Source: Leptolyngbya sp. SIO1E4 (GTDB lineage Bacteria > Cyanobacteriota > Cyanobacteriia > Phormidesmidales > Phormidesmidaceae). Taken from it: 64,000 nt of DNA. Shown one piece after another: positions 33,816-43,735 of this stretch (its first letter is position 1; each line of letters starts with the position of its first letter). Made by a program: the position numbers and the translations under genes. The notes under the pieces are model-generated. The model saw only the letters and a list, made by a program, of their open reading frames with translations, was not told the DNA's origin and searched no databases. The DNA lies in assembly GCA_010672825.2 (NCBI GenBank), contig JAAHFU020000006.1, positions 1 through 64,000 on the forward strand, written 5' to 3'.

Positions 33816-33952
33816 GGCTGTCTACCTAAACCCCTGTAGCAAGTCTATTAAGCAGAAAAAGTCGGGCTAATCACCCTATTTGGGGGTGTTTCCAAGACTC
33901 AGGTCTGCATAACGCACCAATTTAGTGGGTTGCCCGATCAAGATCCGTATAG

Positions 33953-34010
33953 CTCTTCATTTCGGGTGTTTATGCTGATAATTATCAGCATAAACACCCG
34001 AAATGAAGAG
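33953..34010. repeat. 58-bp perfect palindrome
   Basis: Positions 33953-33981 and 33982-34010 are exact reverse complements (29 bp each) with no spacer; the outer ends read CTCTTCATTTCGGGTG and CACCCGAAATGAAGAG. Two imperfect hairpins flank it with the shared core GGCTAATCACC (33871 and 34030). It sits 84 bp before the integron-type cassette boundary. Confidence 0.95.
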
Positions 34011-34093
34011 GTGATATTCAACTCCCAGTCTGGCTAATCACCTTGGTAAGGGTGTCATGCAGAGTAGAGGATAGTAAAGCAGGCTAAACAATA

Positions 34094-34100
34094 GTTAGGC
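34094..34100 (+). other. Integron core site (R' type) at the 5' cassette boundary
   Basis: GTTAGGC, the canonical GTTRRRY recombination heptamer, directly before the GNAT gene. No attI or intI is visible upstream. Confidence 0.55.
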
Positions 34101-34106
34101 GGCAGA

Positions 34107-34625
34107 ATGCAAACAGAGAATAACCAAGCGTCAAAGGTAGGGTTATCTCCTTTCAATCCCAAAGGGGATTTGCCTATAGTCGAAAAGTGGCTCAAGTACC
34201 CTCACGTTGCACGCTGGTGGGGTGATCCCACGGAGTCGATTGATGCGGTTCGAAACCACGATACTTCGACTTCGGCACTTATCCTGGTTGATAGCACACC
34301 AATCGGCTATCTATGTTGGCAGATACCTACCTCCCAAGAACTTGCAGATGCAGGGCTCGCTGACTTGCCCGCAAATTTGGTCGATATCGACATCATGATC
34401 GGCGAATCATCTGCATTGGGGCATGGTTACGGCCCCAATGCTCTATCTCAACTGCTTGCCAAACTACGCGACGAGGGCGTCCAAATTGTCGGCATGGCCA
34501 CCGCTGAATCTAATCAGCGTGCCAGGAAAGCTTTTAAGAAGGCTGGATTTAGACTGTTTCGAGTCTTTACAGAATCAGGCGAGAAAATGCGATATTTGAC
34601 CAGAGTACTCCATGCTACCGCCTAA
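34107..34625 (+). CDS. GNAT acetyltransferase, AAC(6')-like, on an integron-type gene cassette
   Basis: 172 residues. Resembles the aminoglycoside 6'-N-acetyltransferase branch: WLKYPHVARWWGDPTESIDA (about 28-47), STPIGYLCWQIP, NLVDIDIMIGESSALGHGYG with the acetyl-CoA loop, and QRARKAFKKAGFRLFRVF. The gene starts 7 nt after GTTAGGC (34094-34100), the cassette-boundary core site, and its stop codon lies in the next attC site (34620-34692). Aminoglycoside activity is not proven by sequence; the branch is broad. Confidence 0.8.
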   Translation: MQTENNQASKVGLSPFNPKGDLPIVEKWLKYPHVARWWGDPTESIDAVRNHDTSTSALILVDSTPIGYLCWQIPTSQELADAGLADLPANLVDIDIMIGESSALGHGYGPNALSQLLAKLRDEGVQIVGMATAESNQRARKAFKKAGFRLFRVFTESGEKMRYLTRVLHATA

Positions 34626-34692
34626 CAAGTGCATGCAGCCAGGCCAACAAAAGGCTGCGCCTTTTGTTGGCTGCTGATGCGAGGTGTTATAT
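34620..34692 (+). other. attC recombination site of an integron cassette
   Basis: 73 bp. R'' GCCTAAC (34620-34626) with the GNAT stop codon inside it, unpaired spacer AAGTG, L'' GCATGCAGC, long stem GCCAACAAAAGG/CCTTTTGTTGGC, L' GCTGATGC, unpaired spacer GAGGT, R' GTTATAT (34686-34692). L'' has the single extra base relative to L' that marks attC orientation. R' deviates from GTTRRRY at one position. Confidence 0.8.
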
Positions 34693-35200
34693 GGCAAGGT
34701 CAATCGCGCTGTGGAATAAGATCATGAAAGAAAATCGGCAATTAAGTTATCTTTTCATTGGAATATTTATTTTTCTCTGGATAATGGGTCCTTTGACGCA
34801 GCTACTTCAGATTGTCAATCTATCGCTTCACGTAAGTTTGGGTCTATCTGAACCAATAATATTGGATCCGGCATACGGTTGGTTCCAGGCCGACGAGCTC
34901 GCAATATCCTGGGCCGATATGACATATCTTACTGCAGGGGCTGTTTTTGTGATTGGGGCTTTTCTTCATCGACCATGGGCGATACCGTTTGGTTTTTATA
35001 CATCAGCCGCTTGGTCTTTTGTGTTGCTGATGGCACGAATCCGCTGGTCACTTTTGGAAGCCAATGGTTTCGATGTTGTTTCAGGGGATCAGGAGATGAT
35101 GTTCTACAAGTATGCAACAGTCTATGTTCTTTTTGGTTGGTTCGGGATGGTCTATCTATGGATAAACCGTGATATCTATAAGCGGAATAACGATGCCTAA
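34691..35200 (+). CDS. Four-span membrane protein, second cassette-like gene
   Basis: 169 residues from the ATG at 34691, which sits inside the attC R' site with GAGG seven nt upstream. Hydrophobic spans at about 19-38, 72-90, 95-113 and 138-158; PAYGWFQADELAISWADMTY in the first loop. No family recognised. The position immediately behind an attC suggests it came as a second cassette; its stop lies in TGCCTAAAC, similar to an R'' site, but no complete attC follows. Confidence 0.6.
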   Translation: MARSIALWNKIMKENRQLSYLFIGIFIFLWIMGPLTQLLQIVNLSLHVSLGLSEPIILDPAYGWFQADELAISWADMTYLTAGAVFVIGAFLHRPWAIPFGFYTSAAWSFVLLMARIRWSLLEANGFDVVSGDQEMMFYKYATVYVLFGWFGMVYLWINRDIYKRNNDA

Positions 35201-35538
35201 ACAGACGGCTGTTTCTTAGATGTAAATCCTCTCAGATAAATCAAAAAGTAGGCAGCCACATAACATCAGCTTTCAAAGCGGACTCAGTTCCCTCACCGCT
35301 GAAGCCGGGCGCTAGCCCTACTGATTCAGCATCTTGCAAGGTTCAGGCTAGTATTTGCATCGTCGGATTTGGGTTGAGAGCGGTCATTGGGAAACAATAA
35401 AATCTGTGTAGCATGCTGGCATCGAGTTTTTAGCATGAATGTACGAGGTTTCGGGATTAATGAACAGCTTCTCCATCATCGGCCCCACCTCACCGCCCAT
35501 CGCTATATCAAGGTTTCCAGTTGAGTACGCTGATGCTA
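35201..35538. other. Region between cassette gene and IS630 copy 1
   Basis: An open minus-strand stretch (GNLDIAMGGEVGPMMEKLFI, then NPETSYIHAKNSMPACYTDF, ending 35384) reads like a protein C terminus cut by the IS, but I do not recognise it and the far side of the IS does not continue it in frame. Confidence 0.3.
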
Positions 35539-36732
35539 AGTAGGGGAGCAGAATTAAACGTAGCAGTGGAGGTATGCTGAAGAGCCTTCTTATTGAGGTT
35601 ATCTGAACGATGTCAACCCCAATCTTGCGAGCCGAACTGAGCCGAGAGGAAGATCGCACCCTGCAAGAGCTCCGCGCGGCATCGAGCGTGCCTCAACGGA
35701 CGAAAGATCGAGCAGAGGCCCTGCGCTTAAGCCATCGAGGATGGACGCCACACCAGATTGCCGAATATCTGGGCTGGCAAGTTGCCACTGCCCGTAAGGC
35801 GATTCATCGGTGGCAACAGGACGGGTTGTATGGGTTATGGGATCAGCCCCGCGGCGGTCGACCGCCGCGCTGTTCGAGCGCGGTGATGACGGCGTTGAGG
35901 CAGCACATATCCACTGAGGAAGGCACCGTCAACAGTCGTCAACTGGTGGAACATCTGGCTGAGGCCCATGGGATTCACCTGAGCCGGAGCCATCTGAGAC
36001 GCCTCCTCAAAAAAACGATATCGGTGGAAACGCACTCGTCATAGCCATCGCCGTCGCCAAGACCCAGTGCTGCGAGCCCGAAAACAGGCAGACTTAGAGC
36101 TGCTTGAGCAAGCGGCTCAAGATGGCTATATTCGGTTGCAGTACCTTGATGAGTCGGGTTTCGATAGCTGGAGTCCCGTCAGCTACAGTTGGTCGTTAGT
36201 CGGCACTCAGAAGCGCCAAGAGCAGACCGGCAAACGCAGCCGGCGACTGAGTATTCTGGGCCTTTGGGAACCGGGACGCCAGATGAGCTACGGCTTAGTC
36301 GTGGGTAGTCTCACCAGTGCCACCTATATCCGCTTCATGGATTGGCAAGCCACTCGCGCCCACCGCCTGTTTCAGCGCACAGGTATCGCCACAGTCATTG
36401 TCCAAGATAATGCCTCAATCCATACCAGCAAAGCGGTTCGACAGCGGCTCCCGATTTGGCAGGCTCAGGGACTGGAGTTCTTTCAGCTGCCCCCTTATTG
36501 CTCGGAGATGAACCCGATTGAGACCGAATGGCATCAACTCAAAGCCCATGGGATGCGCGGAGAGATGTTTGAAGATACCTATGACTTAGCCATCGGCGTC
36601 ATTGCCGGATTGAATGGCAGAGGCGCGAAGGCTGGCTATGTCCTCAAACGGTTTAATTTCGCTTCCAAACGTCAAGCCAACCCCAACTTTCTCACCACTT
36701 AGCAGGGCGACGTTTATTTAAGGGCATCTACT
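35539..36732 (+). mobile_element. IS630-family insertion sequence, copy 1
   Basis: 1194 bp bounded by degenerate inverted ends starting AGTAG (left AGTAGGGGAGCAGAATTAAA, right reads AGTAGATGCCCTTAAATAAA on the other strand) and flanked by TA on both sides (35537-35538, 36733-36734), the target duplication of this family. Confidence 0.8.
35610..36702 (+). CDS. IS630-family transposase, two frames joined at an A7 run
   Basis: First frame (35610-36044): helix-turn-helix region ALRLSHRGWTPHQIAEYLGW and second HTH HIEG-type LVEHLAEAHGIHLSRSHLRR. The second frame continues after AAAAAAA (36010-36016) with [13 protein letters not shown] and the DDE domain: [48 protein letters not shown]. All three acidic residues (D, D, E) are present. 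Joining needs a +1 shift or polymerase slippage at the A-run; copy 2 has the same arrangement, so it is probably programmed. Confidence 0.85.
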
Positions 36733-36898
36733 TACGCGCTTCGAAGGTGTCTTTCACATCATTAAGCTCAAGGACATCCTGAATCCGTAACAATCCCGGC
36801 GCTAATTCCGAACGGGCTGCGCGTGGCCAGAGAAGCTTGGCGAAAATCGTCACTGCGATCGCCATTGAGAACGAAGTCAGAGGAGGTTCTGCAACGGC

Positions 36899-37816
36899 TC
36901 AAAGCGATGGGATATCCTTTGCTACCAACGTGCCTTGTTGATCGGCCAAAATTGCAGCGGCGTCTTGTAGCTGACCAATCCCTGCGATGCCACCAGCCTG
37001 CTCGACAAATCGACAGACCGCCTCGATTTTGGGAGCCATGGACCCTGCTGTAAAGGAATACTGGCGCAATTGTTGTGGCGAAACATGATGGAGCGGTTGC
37101 GCCTGGGGCGTACCCCAATCAGCATAGACAGCATCAACATCGGTCAGTAGCAGCAGGGCATCTGCGCTCAGTGATGTGGCCAGCAGGGCGGCTGCTAAAT
37201 CTTTATCTATCACCGCTTCGACCCCATGAATACTGCCTGTCGGGGTGGTGATGACCGGGATCCCGCCGCCACCCACACAAATTACGAGCGCACCGGCTCG
37301 AACGAGTAGCTCAATCGCCGCCAGTTCAACGATACGTCGTGGCTCTGGTGAGGGCACAACTCGGCGGTAGGCGTCGCCATCGGGGGCAATGGCCCATCCG
37401 CGCTCGGCAGCCAGATGCTCTGCTTCGGCCTGTGTGTAGACAACCCCAATCGGCTTGGTGGGTCGGTGGAAGGCTAGATCAGCCGCATCGACTTCCACCT
37501 GAGTCAGTAGTGTCACAACCTGGCGATCCGGTAATTGATTGCGGAGTTCTTGCTCAATCAAATAGCCAATCATGCCTTCAGTTTCGGCATTAAGAATGTC
37601 TAACGGATAGGGCTGAAGACTCTTGTATGCCTCTGCCTGGAGGGCTAATAATCCTACTTGTGGTCCATTGCCATGGGTAATGATTAGGTCATGTTCTTGG
37701 GCTAGCGATGCGATCGCCTGAGCCGCTGTGTGAATATTCGCCTGCTGATTCTCGGACGTCATGGGTTCTCCCCGACGCAGCAGTGCATTGCCCCCGAGTG
37801 CAACGACAACTTGCAT
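36899..37816 (-). CDS. arcC: Carbamate kinase
   Basis: 305 residues from the ATG at 37816 (AGGAGG six bases upstream). Catalyses carbamoyl phosphate + ADP to ATP + CO2 + NH3, the energy-yielding step of arginine fermentation. Motifs: VVVALGGNALLRRG at the start, ITHGNGPQVGLLALQ (about 48-62), VICVGGGGIPV, AVIDKDLAAALLA, LLLLTDVDAVYADWG, GSMAPKIEAVCRFV. Length normal. Last of the arc genes, 13 bp after arcB. Confidence 0.93.
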   Translation of the reverse strand: MQVVVALGGNALLRRGEPMTSENQQANIHTAAQAIASLAQEHDLIITHGNGPQVGLLALQAEAYKSLQPYPLDILNAETEGMIGYLIEQELRNQLPDRQVVTLLTQVEVDAADLAFHRPTKPIGVVYTQAEAEHLAAERGWAIAPDGDAYRRVVPSPEPRRIVELAAIELLVRAGALVICVGGGGIPVITTPTGSIHGVEAVIDKDLAAALLATSLSADALLLLTDVDAVYADWGTPQAQPLHHVSPQQLRQYSFTAGSMAPKIEAVCRFVEQAGGIAGIGQLQDAAAILADQQGTLVAKDIPSL

Positions 37817-37829
37817 TTGCATCCTCCTG

Positions 37830-38831
37830 TTAATCTCCTAAGGTGGCAACCAATAGCGCCTTAATGGTGTGCATCCGGTTTTCTGCTTGATCAAAGATGA
37901 TGGAGGCCGGTGACTCAAACACCTCATCCGTAACTTCCATCGCTTCCAGTCCAAACTGCTCAAAAATTTGGTGACCAATTTGGGTGTCACGGTTGTGGAA
38001 CGCCGGTAAACAGTGCATAAATCTCGTGTGCGGATGACCCGTTGCCGCCATAAGCGATGCCGTGACTTGATAGGGCTTTAGCAGCTTGATGCGCTCTGCC
38101 CAAACATCGCTAGGTTCCCCCATCGAAACCCAAACATCGGTGTAGATAAAATCGACATCTTCAATAGCGGCTTTCAGATTTTCAGTAATCGTCAGCCTTG
38201 CGCCAGAGGACTTTGCTCGATCGCGGGCGATCGCTTCTAGTTCAGCATCCGGCAAGTATGGCTGCGGGCCACATATGCGCACATCCATGCCCATGGTGCA
38301 GCCACCAACCAGCAGCGAATGAGCCATATTAAAGCGACAGTCACCGATAAAGCAAAACGACACATCGTGCAGCGGTTTATCGCTATGCTCTCGCATGGTC
38401 AGCAGGTCGGCTAACACCTGAGTAGGATGGGATTCTGCCGTCAATCCGTTATAGACGGGAACCCCTGCATACTGAGCCAGCGTTTCAACAAGCGATTGTC
38501 CAGAGCCCCGATATTCAATGCCGTCATACAGACGGCCCAAGACGCAGGCGGTATCTTGAATGGTTTCTTTGCGACCCATTTGCGATCCGGAGGGATCAAG
38601 ATAGGAAACATTTGCGCCCTGATCGAAACAAGCAACTTCGAACGAGCAACGAGTCCGCGTCGAAGGTTTCTCGAAAATCAGCGCAATATTTTTGCTTTTG
38701 AGGTGCTGTTGCTCAGTTTTGGAATATTTAGCCCGTTTCAGATCCTGGGCTAAATCAAGGAGATAAAGCAGCTCTCGCTGATTCAGATCCAGCATCTTGA
38801 GTAAACTGCGATTACGAAGATTGAATGACAT
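37830..38831 (-). CDS. arcB: Ornithine carbamoyltransferase, catabolic
   Basis: 333 residues from [20 protein letters not shown]. Phosphorolyses citrulline to ornithine and carbamoyl phosphate. Carbamoyl-phosphate site [15 protein letters not shown] (about 54-68), [11 protein letters not shown] (about 131), [14 protein letters not shown], and the ornithine motif [10 protein letters not shown]. Lies between arcA and arcC with short gaps, in the operon order arcD-A-B-C. The internal order and 333-residue length fit catabolic (trimer/dodecamer) OTCs rather than the biosynthetic ArgF, but that is inferred from context. Confidence 0.93.
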   Translation of the reverse strand: MSFNLRNRSLLKMLDLNQRELLYLLDLAQDLKRAKYSKTEQQHLKSKNIALIFEKPSTRTRCSFEVACFDQGANVSYLDPSGSQMGRKETIQDTACVLGRLYDGIEYRGSGQSLVETLAQYAGVPVYNGLTAESHPTQVLADLLTMREHSDKPLHDVSFCFIGDCRFNMAHSLLVGGCTMGMDVRICGPQPYLPDAELEAIARDRAKSSGARLTITENLKAAIEDVDFIYTDVWVSMGEPSDVWAERIKLLKPYQVTASLMAATGHPHTRFMHCLPAFHNRDTQIGHQIFEQFGLEAMEVTDEVFESPASIIFDQAENRMHTIKALLVATLGD

Positions 38832-38905
38832 GATGAAAGCCTCCCCTTTCTGCAACTAACAAACGCGGATGCTCGCAGTGATTAGAGATTGGCGGTTGGC
38901 CAACT

Positions 38906-40132
38906 CTACAAAATGGGATCGCGCAGAATTGGACAGGTCATGCAGTGACCACCGCCACGCCCCCGACCCAGTTCTGAGCCAGAGATAGTGATGACTTCGA
39001 CCCCCGCTTTGCGCAGCTTGGTGTTGGTGTAAACATTACGGGAGTAGGCGATCACAACGCCCGGTTCTAGGGCAATCAGATTATTGCCGTCATCCCACTG
39101 TTCACGTTCTGCCGCATACGTATCGCCCCCGGTGGTCACTACCCGCAGTTCCTTTAGACCTAATGCTGCAGCCACAACGTCCAGGAAGGGCTTTTCTTCT
39201 AATCGAATATCGAATTCAGCATGTTGATCGCTGGGTCTCAGGCTGTAGGTGCGAATGTTATTGACAACATCGGGATAGATGGTGACCAAATCGAGATCGC
39301 AGAAAGTAAACACCGTATCGAGATGCATTGTGGCGCGACTCTTCGGCAACTGTGCCACAATAATTTGCTGCGTCGCATGATGTTGAAACAAAGACTGGGC
39401 AACTTGCCCAATTGCTTGGGGAGTTGTACGTTGTCCCATCCCTATCAACACAACCCCATTACTCAGAGGCATCACATCGCCCCCTTCTAGGGTGGCAAAG
39501 CCGTGGTCAACATCAGGATCGCCCCACCAGATATGAAAGTCAGCCTGTTTAAAGAGTGGATGGAATTGGTAGATCGCCTTGAGCAAAAGCGTTTCATGAC
39601 GGCGGGCAGAGTAGTGGAGTTCGTTGAGCGTGACGCCATTAAAAATCCAGCAACTGGCGTCACGGGTAAACAGCAGATTCGGTAAAGGCGGAATAATCCA
39701 CATCTCTGGATCAACGAATTGTCCCAGAGTGTTGTAAGGAGGAAAGGGAATTTCCTGGGCGCTTAAACCACCAATTAGATACTCTGCCAGGGGTTCGGAA
39801 GGCATTTCATTTAACCACCCCCGCAGTTCGGCCAAGCCGCTGACACCGGCCTGATTGGGCGTGATTTTGCGATCCAATATCCAGGCTCTAGCAGTCGAGT
39901 TATCCAAGGTTTCTGCTAATAAATCGTGGATTTCTAGGACTTCGATGCCGCGCTCCTGCATCAATAAAACGAAATTGTGATGCTCATTTTGGGCTTCATG
40001 AACCCACAAGACCGTGTCGAATAACAGCGCTTCGCAGTTGCGGGGAGTTAAGCGCAGATGAGCCAGTCCGGGTCGGCATACGAGGACTTTGTGCAGTTTG
40101 CCAACTTCTGAGTAAACACCATACGAAACCAT
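38906..40132 (-). CDS. arcA: Arginine deiminase
   Basis: 408 residues. Hydrolyses arginine to citrulline and ammonia. Guanidine-modifying fold: [20 protein letters not shown] at the N terminus, [15 protein letters not shown] (about 155), [40 protein letters not shown] with the catalytic His, and the nucleophilic Cys in [17 protein letters not shown] at the C terminus. All key residues present, so the enzyme should work. Confidence 0.95.
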   Translation of the reverse strand: MVSYGVYSEVGKLHKVLVCRPGLAHLRLTPRNCEALLFDTVLWVHEAQNEHHNFVLLMQERGIEVLEIHDLLAETLDNSTARAWILDRKITPNQAGVSGLAELRGWLNEMPSEPLAEYLIGGLSAQEIPFPPYNTLGQFVDPEMWIIPPLPNLLFTRDASCWIFNGVTLNELHYSARRHETLLLKAIYQFHPLFKQADFHIWWGDPDVDHGFATLEGGDVMPLSNGVVLIGMGQRTTPQAIGQVAQSLFQHHATQQIIVAQLPKSRATMHLDTVFTFCDLDLVTIYPDVVNNIRTYSLRPSDQHAEFDIRLEEKPFLDVVAAALGLKELRVVTTGGDTYAAEREQWDDGNNLIALEPGVVIAYSRNVYTNTKLRKAGVEVITISGSELGRGRGGGHCMTCPILRDPIL

Positions 40133-40162
40133 CGGTTTTTCTCTCCTGATTGTGGGTGAGCG

Positions 40163-41545
40163 TCAATGGCCAGGTGCACCAAGAGACGGATCACTGCCGC
40201 TGCTAGGTAAAGCGTTTTCAACGGGCTGTATCTGCTGCTGTCTGAAGAGCCAAAGGTATACCGGAATGCCTAACAAGAGCAGAATGAAACCGTAAAGCAC
40301 GGTCTCTGCACCAGAGCCATAGATGGCCCAGACTGAGTAAATGAAGGCGATCGCAGCGACAATGCCAGAACCTTTGAAGTGCCGTCGTCCGCCAAATTGG
40401 GCTGGATCACGCAGGAAAATAATGAACTCTGCAATCGCACAAAACGCATAGGGAATTAGCGTCGTTAACGTTGCTAGCAGAATCACAAAGTTAAAGACAT
40501 CGACTAAGGTCTTGGTGCCGGAATAGTTCAACACCATCAACACTGTGATCAACACACTGGAGAGGATAATCCCAAAGGCCGGCACCCCTCGATCAGAAAT
40601 GCGGGCAAACTCCTTCGGAAAGAGATTATCCATCGCAGCGGCCATGGGTACTTGTCCCTACAAAATAATCCAACCATTGAGCGCACCGGCAGACGAAACG
40701 ACTGCCCCAAAAGCAACCGCATAATAAGCCCAGTTACCCCAAATTGCTCGGGCCGCTTCGGCAAAGGGAGCTGCCGAATTGACTAAGGCTTCTGTCGGTA
40801 AAATACCGATCACTGCAGTCGTCCCGAGGATATAGACTAATGCCGTTACAAGGGTTCCGATGATCGTGGCGCGGGGAATATTGCGCCTAGGATTCACCAC
40901 ATCGGCAGCTGGAATCGTGGCAGATTCTAATCCGATGAAGGCCCAAAGCGTGAGAGCCGCAACTGAGGAGACCGCTGTAAACGCAGGCTCACCACTGGGA
41001 TTAAAGGGCACAAAGTTGCTCCCATTCATCCAGAACAAACCAACGGTGGCGATCACCACCAGCGGCACAATTTTGATGGCGGTCGTGACCAACTGAGTCA
41101 TCCCGGCTTCTCGAATGCCGCGACAGTTAATCCAGGTGAACACCCAAATCAGGGCGATCGCTCCCAATCCCGCGATCCACGTGCTGCTGCCCAAAATTGG
41201 AATGAACACAGTGAGGTAGCTGATGCAAGCAACGGCGATTGCCGCATTACCGGCCCAAACGGCAATCCAATAGCCCCAGGCAATCCAAAAGCCAATGAAA
41301 TCCCCAAACCCCTGCCGTGCATAGGCATAGGGGCCTCCGGCTTTCGGCACCCAAGCCGCGAGTTTGGCGAACACTAAGGCCAAACAGACAGCCCCGACGG
41401 CAGTGAATAACCACCCAACAATCGACATGCCGCCATAGGGACCGAGCGAAGCCGGCAGTAGAAAAATTCCAGAACCGATCATATTGCCCACGACCAAAGC
41501 AGTGGCCATCCAAAAACCGAGTTTCCCTCGGTTAGATTCGGCCAT
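40163..41545 (-). pseudogene. arcD: Arginine/ornithine antiporter (APC family), in-frame amber codon
   Basis: One continuous frame of about 460 codons interrupted by a single TAG (40660-40658). Before it: GFWMATALVVGNMIGSGIFL, WVPKAGGPYAYARQGFGDFI, and ending GALNGWIIL. After it: GQVPMAAAMDNLFPKEFARI and four more spans. In APC antiporters a glutamine stands at this place (GW-I/L-L-Q-GQ), so CAG to TAG is the likely change. APC transporters of this type (ArcD/AdiC/PotE) exchange arginine for ornithine or a related product. The fragment before the stop has 295 residues and about eight spans; it should not transport unless TAG is suppressed. Confidence 0.85.
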
Positions 41546-41570
41546 ACTGCCGGTTCCATTTTCAGTTGTA

Positions 41571-42691
41571 AGTAGCAGGGTCGAATTAAATGTAAGATGG
41601 CAAAGTTGCTAGGGATGCCACCGATGCCTGCACCATTGCGGATTGTTTTAACAGCAGAGGAAGCCCGCACCTTAAGCGAACTGCGAGTGGCGCAGACGGT
41701 GCCGTATCGGACCCGTGACCGAGCCCACATGCTGCCGTTGAATACCCAAGGGTGGAATGCTCCGGCGATTGCCCAGATGTTTGAGTGTCATGAACATACG
41801 GTCAGAGCGACCCTTAAACGCTGGCAGACGGGGGGTCTAGGTGGGTTATGGGAAGCCCCTGGACGGGGAGCGAAACCGAAATGGCAGCCTTCGGATCTGG
41901 CGTATCTGACGGCGTGTTTAGACCAAGCCCCCCGCACTTACACCAGTGCGCAACTGGCCCAAAAGCTCAAGCAGGAACGCTTAGTGGACTTAAGCAGTGA
42001 CCGTTTGCGGCGTCTGCTCAAAAAAAAGATATCGGTGGAAACGGACACGGCACAGTCATCGAGGCAAACAAGACCCGGTTCAAAAAGCGCTGAAGCAAGC
42101 GGACTTAGACACCTTAAGACTGGCGGCTCAGGAGGGACATATTGACCTCAAGTACTTGGATGAAGCCGGGTTCTGTCTCTGGAGTCCCGTCAGCTACAGC
42201 TACAGTCGTGTCGGTGAGCAGAAGCGCCTGGAACAAACGCTGAAGCGCTATGGGCATCGGATCAGCATTTTAGGATTATGGCAACCCGGCGACGGATTCG
42301 AGTATGCCTTGGCTCAGGGAGGCTTTAAGGGAGCCAGCTACAGTGAAGTGATGGATTGGGTGGCCCAGAAGGCCGCGCACACTTTGGCAGAGTCTGGACG
42401 GATGACCGTCGTGGTGCAGGATAATGGCTCATTGCACAAGAGTCGTTTGGTGCAACAACACTGGTCCCGATGGCAGGAACAAGGACTGTTTCTTTTTTTC
42501 TTAGCGCCCTATTGTTCGGAAATGAATCCGATTGAAACGCAATGGCGACAGTTGAAAGGTCACGAAATTGCTGGTCAACTGTTTGATAGCGAATATGACC
42601 TGGCCAGGGCCGTGATTGACGGCATGGAAGCCCGCAGCGCTGCAGGGAATTATGAGCTGGAACGTTTTATATTTAATTCCGCCTAGCTACT
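41571..42691 (+). mobile_element. IS630-family insertion sequence, copy 2, upstream of arcD
   Basis: 1121 bp with 24-bp imperfect inverted ends (left AGTAGCAGGGTCGAATTAAA, right on the other strand AGTAGCTAGGCGGAATTAAA) and TA on both sides (41569-41570, 42692-42693). It sits 25 bp before the arcD start, in the opposite orientation, separating arcDABC from its leader. About 50% similar at protein level to copy 1, so an independent relative rather than a recent duplicate. Confidence 0.88.
41597..42686 (+). CDS. IS630-family transposase, two frames joined at an A8 run
   Basis: First frame with HTH ([37 protein letters not shown]), second frame from after AAAAAAAA (42020-42027): [73 protein letters not shown] residues intact. 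The shift point and the flanking GATATCGGTGGAAACG are the same as in copy 1. Confidence 0.85.
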
Positions 42692-42693
42692 TA

Positions 42694-43139
42694 TTCACAG
42701 TTTTATCTCCTACAATTCATCTAAAGGGAGTCAATCTTTTATTTAAAGAAAGATTGATTAGAGTCGATCTAAAGTGCGTCTTAGCTTGGCAAATCTTGAG
42801 CCACCAAAATGCTATGGAGCTAGACGCAAAGGTGATGCAAGATTTGCAGGACAGACAAACTGTCCTGTTGGTTTATCCCAAGCTATTGAGTCACCGACTG
42901 GTTGACCTATCCGTCGATTTAATCGTCATCCTTTCCTTCTGTTATATCTTTACCTCGCAACGATGAATGTGACTCACGAGGTAAGGCTCAAAGGTATTGG
43001 ACAACAGAGAGATCATGAGGTGACTCTCTCTTATCAACGGGATCTTCGGAGTGATTGTGTAATGGAGGTGGTGACGATAAGGTTATTCTCTCCTCGATAG
43101 TTTCTTTCAACAGAACCTCATAGAAGGAATCACACTGTT
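42694..43139 (-). other. Leader between promoter site 11 and the IS630 before arcD
   Basis: Read on the minus strand, this roughly 450-nt stretch links the direct-repeat promoter to GGAGATAAAACTGTG next to the IS. No convincing gene; it may be a long arc leader or a decayed gene. Confidence 0.4.
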
Positions 43140-43170
43140 AGCGTAAGAAAATAATTTGAGGAAATCATGA
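43140..43170 (-). promoter_or_regulatory. Direct-repeat promoter, site 11 (facing the arc operon)
   Basis: Minus strand: TCATGATTTCCTCA (43170-43157), 11 nt, TACGCT (43145-43140). After removing the IS630 the next gene downstream is arcD, about 490 nt away. Confidence 0.75.
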
Positions 43171-43200
43171 GGTTACGAAAATAGAACTGTTGACTCAGTT

Positions 43201-43665
43201 TTAGAGTTTGAGTCGCCTTGCAGTTTTGTTCATAGCACCTAACCATTGATAGGCAACTAGATTGAGCAGCAGCCCCACACAAAATAGGAACACCATCAGT
43301 ATCAACTGATAACTGGGAACTGCAATAAGGCTATCCAAAACAAAATGCAGCAGGTTGAGTACTGTATAGATCAGCGTCATACCAAAATGCAGTTTGCGGA
43401 ACAGTAGCGAGGGATGAAACACACACCCTACGATCGCCAACAACGGCAGCGAGAAAAAGATCAACATGAACCACATCACCACAGTCACGCTGATGTAGTC
43501 ATGGGCATGGGATTCAACCACACTAAGGCCATGAAACAACGGCATCAAAGCCAGCTGTGTATGAAATAAGGTACCGAGTAAAAAAACTGTCCATAACGCG
43601 GCGATCTTGGCCGTAAAGTTGTTAGCGGTAGGCTTGTGCATGACGGAATGGATGGCATCATCCAC
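43201..43665 (-). CDS. Four-span membrane protein, unknown
   Basis: 154 residues, hydrophobic spans about 18-45, 60-82, 90-112 and 118-142; HFGMTLIYTVLNLLHFVLDS and a His-rich loop (HGLSVVESHAHDYISV) that could bind metal or heme. No family recognised. Has a well-formed direct-repeat promoter just upstream. The gene behind it (43736-43957) is a truncated paralogue. Confidence 0.65.
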   Translation of the reverse strand: MDDAIHSVMHKPTANNFTAKIAALWTVFLLGTLFHTQLALMPLFHGLSVVESHAHDYISVTVVMWFMLIFFSLPLLAIVGCVFHPSLLFRKLHFGMTLIYTVLNLLHFVLDSLIAVPSYQLILMVFLFCVGLLLNLVAYQWLGAMNKTARRLKL

Positions 43666-43684
43666 CGAATTCAGCTATACCCAT

Positions 43685-43715
43685 ACCGTAGAAAATGAAG
43701 GTGGGGAACTTATGA
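43685..43715 (-). promoter_or_regulatory. Direct-repeat promoter, site 12 (membrane protein 43201)
   Basis: Gene strand: TCATAAGTTCCCCA (43715-43702), 11 nt, TACGGT (43690-43685). Leader about 15 nt. Confidence 0.75.
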
Positions 43716-43735
43716 GGCTGAGCGGTTGCGGTTAA

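Noticed and set aside
42616-42966. 116-codon plus-strand frame after IS630 copy 2
   Set aside because: Its beginning is the transposase 3' end in another frame; the rest lies in the arc leader on the wrong strand and has no recognisable protein features.
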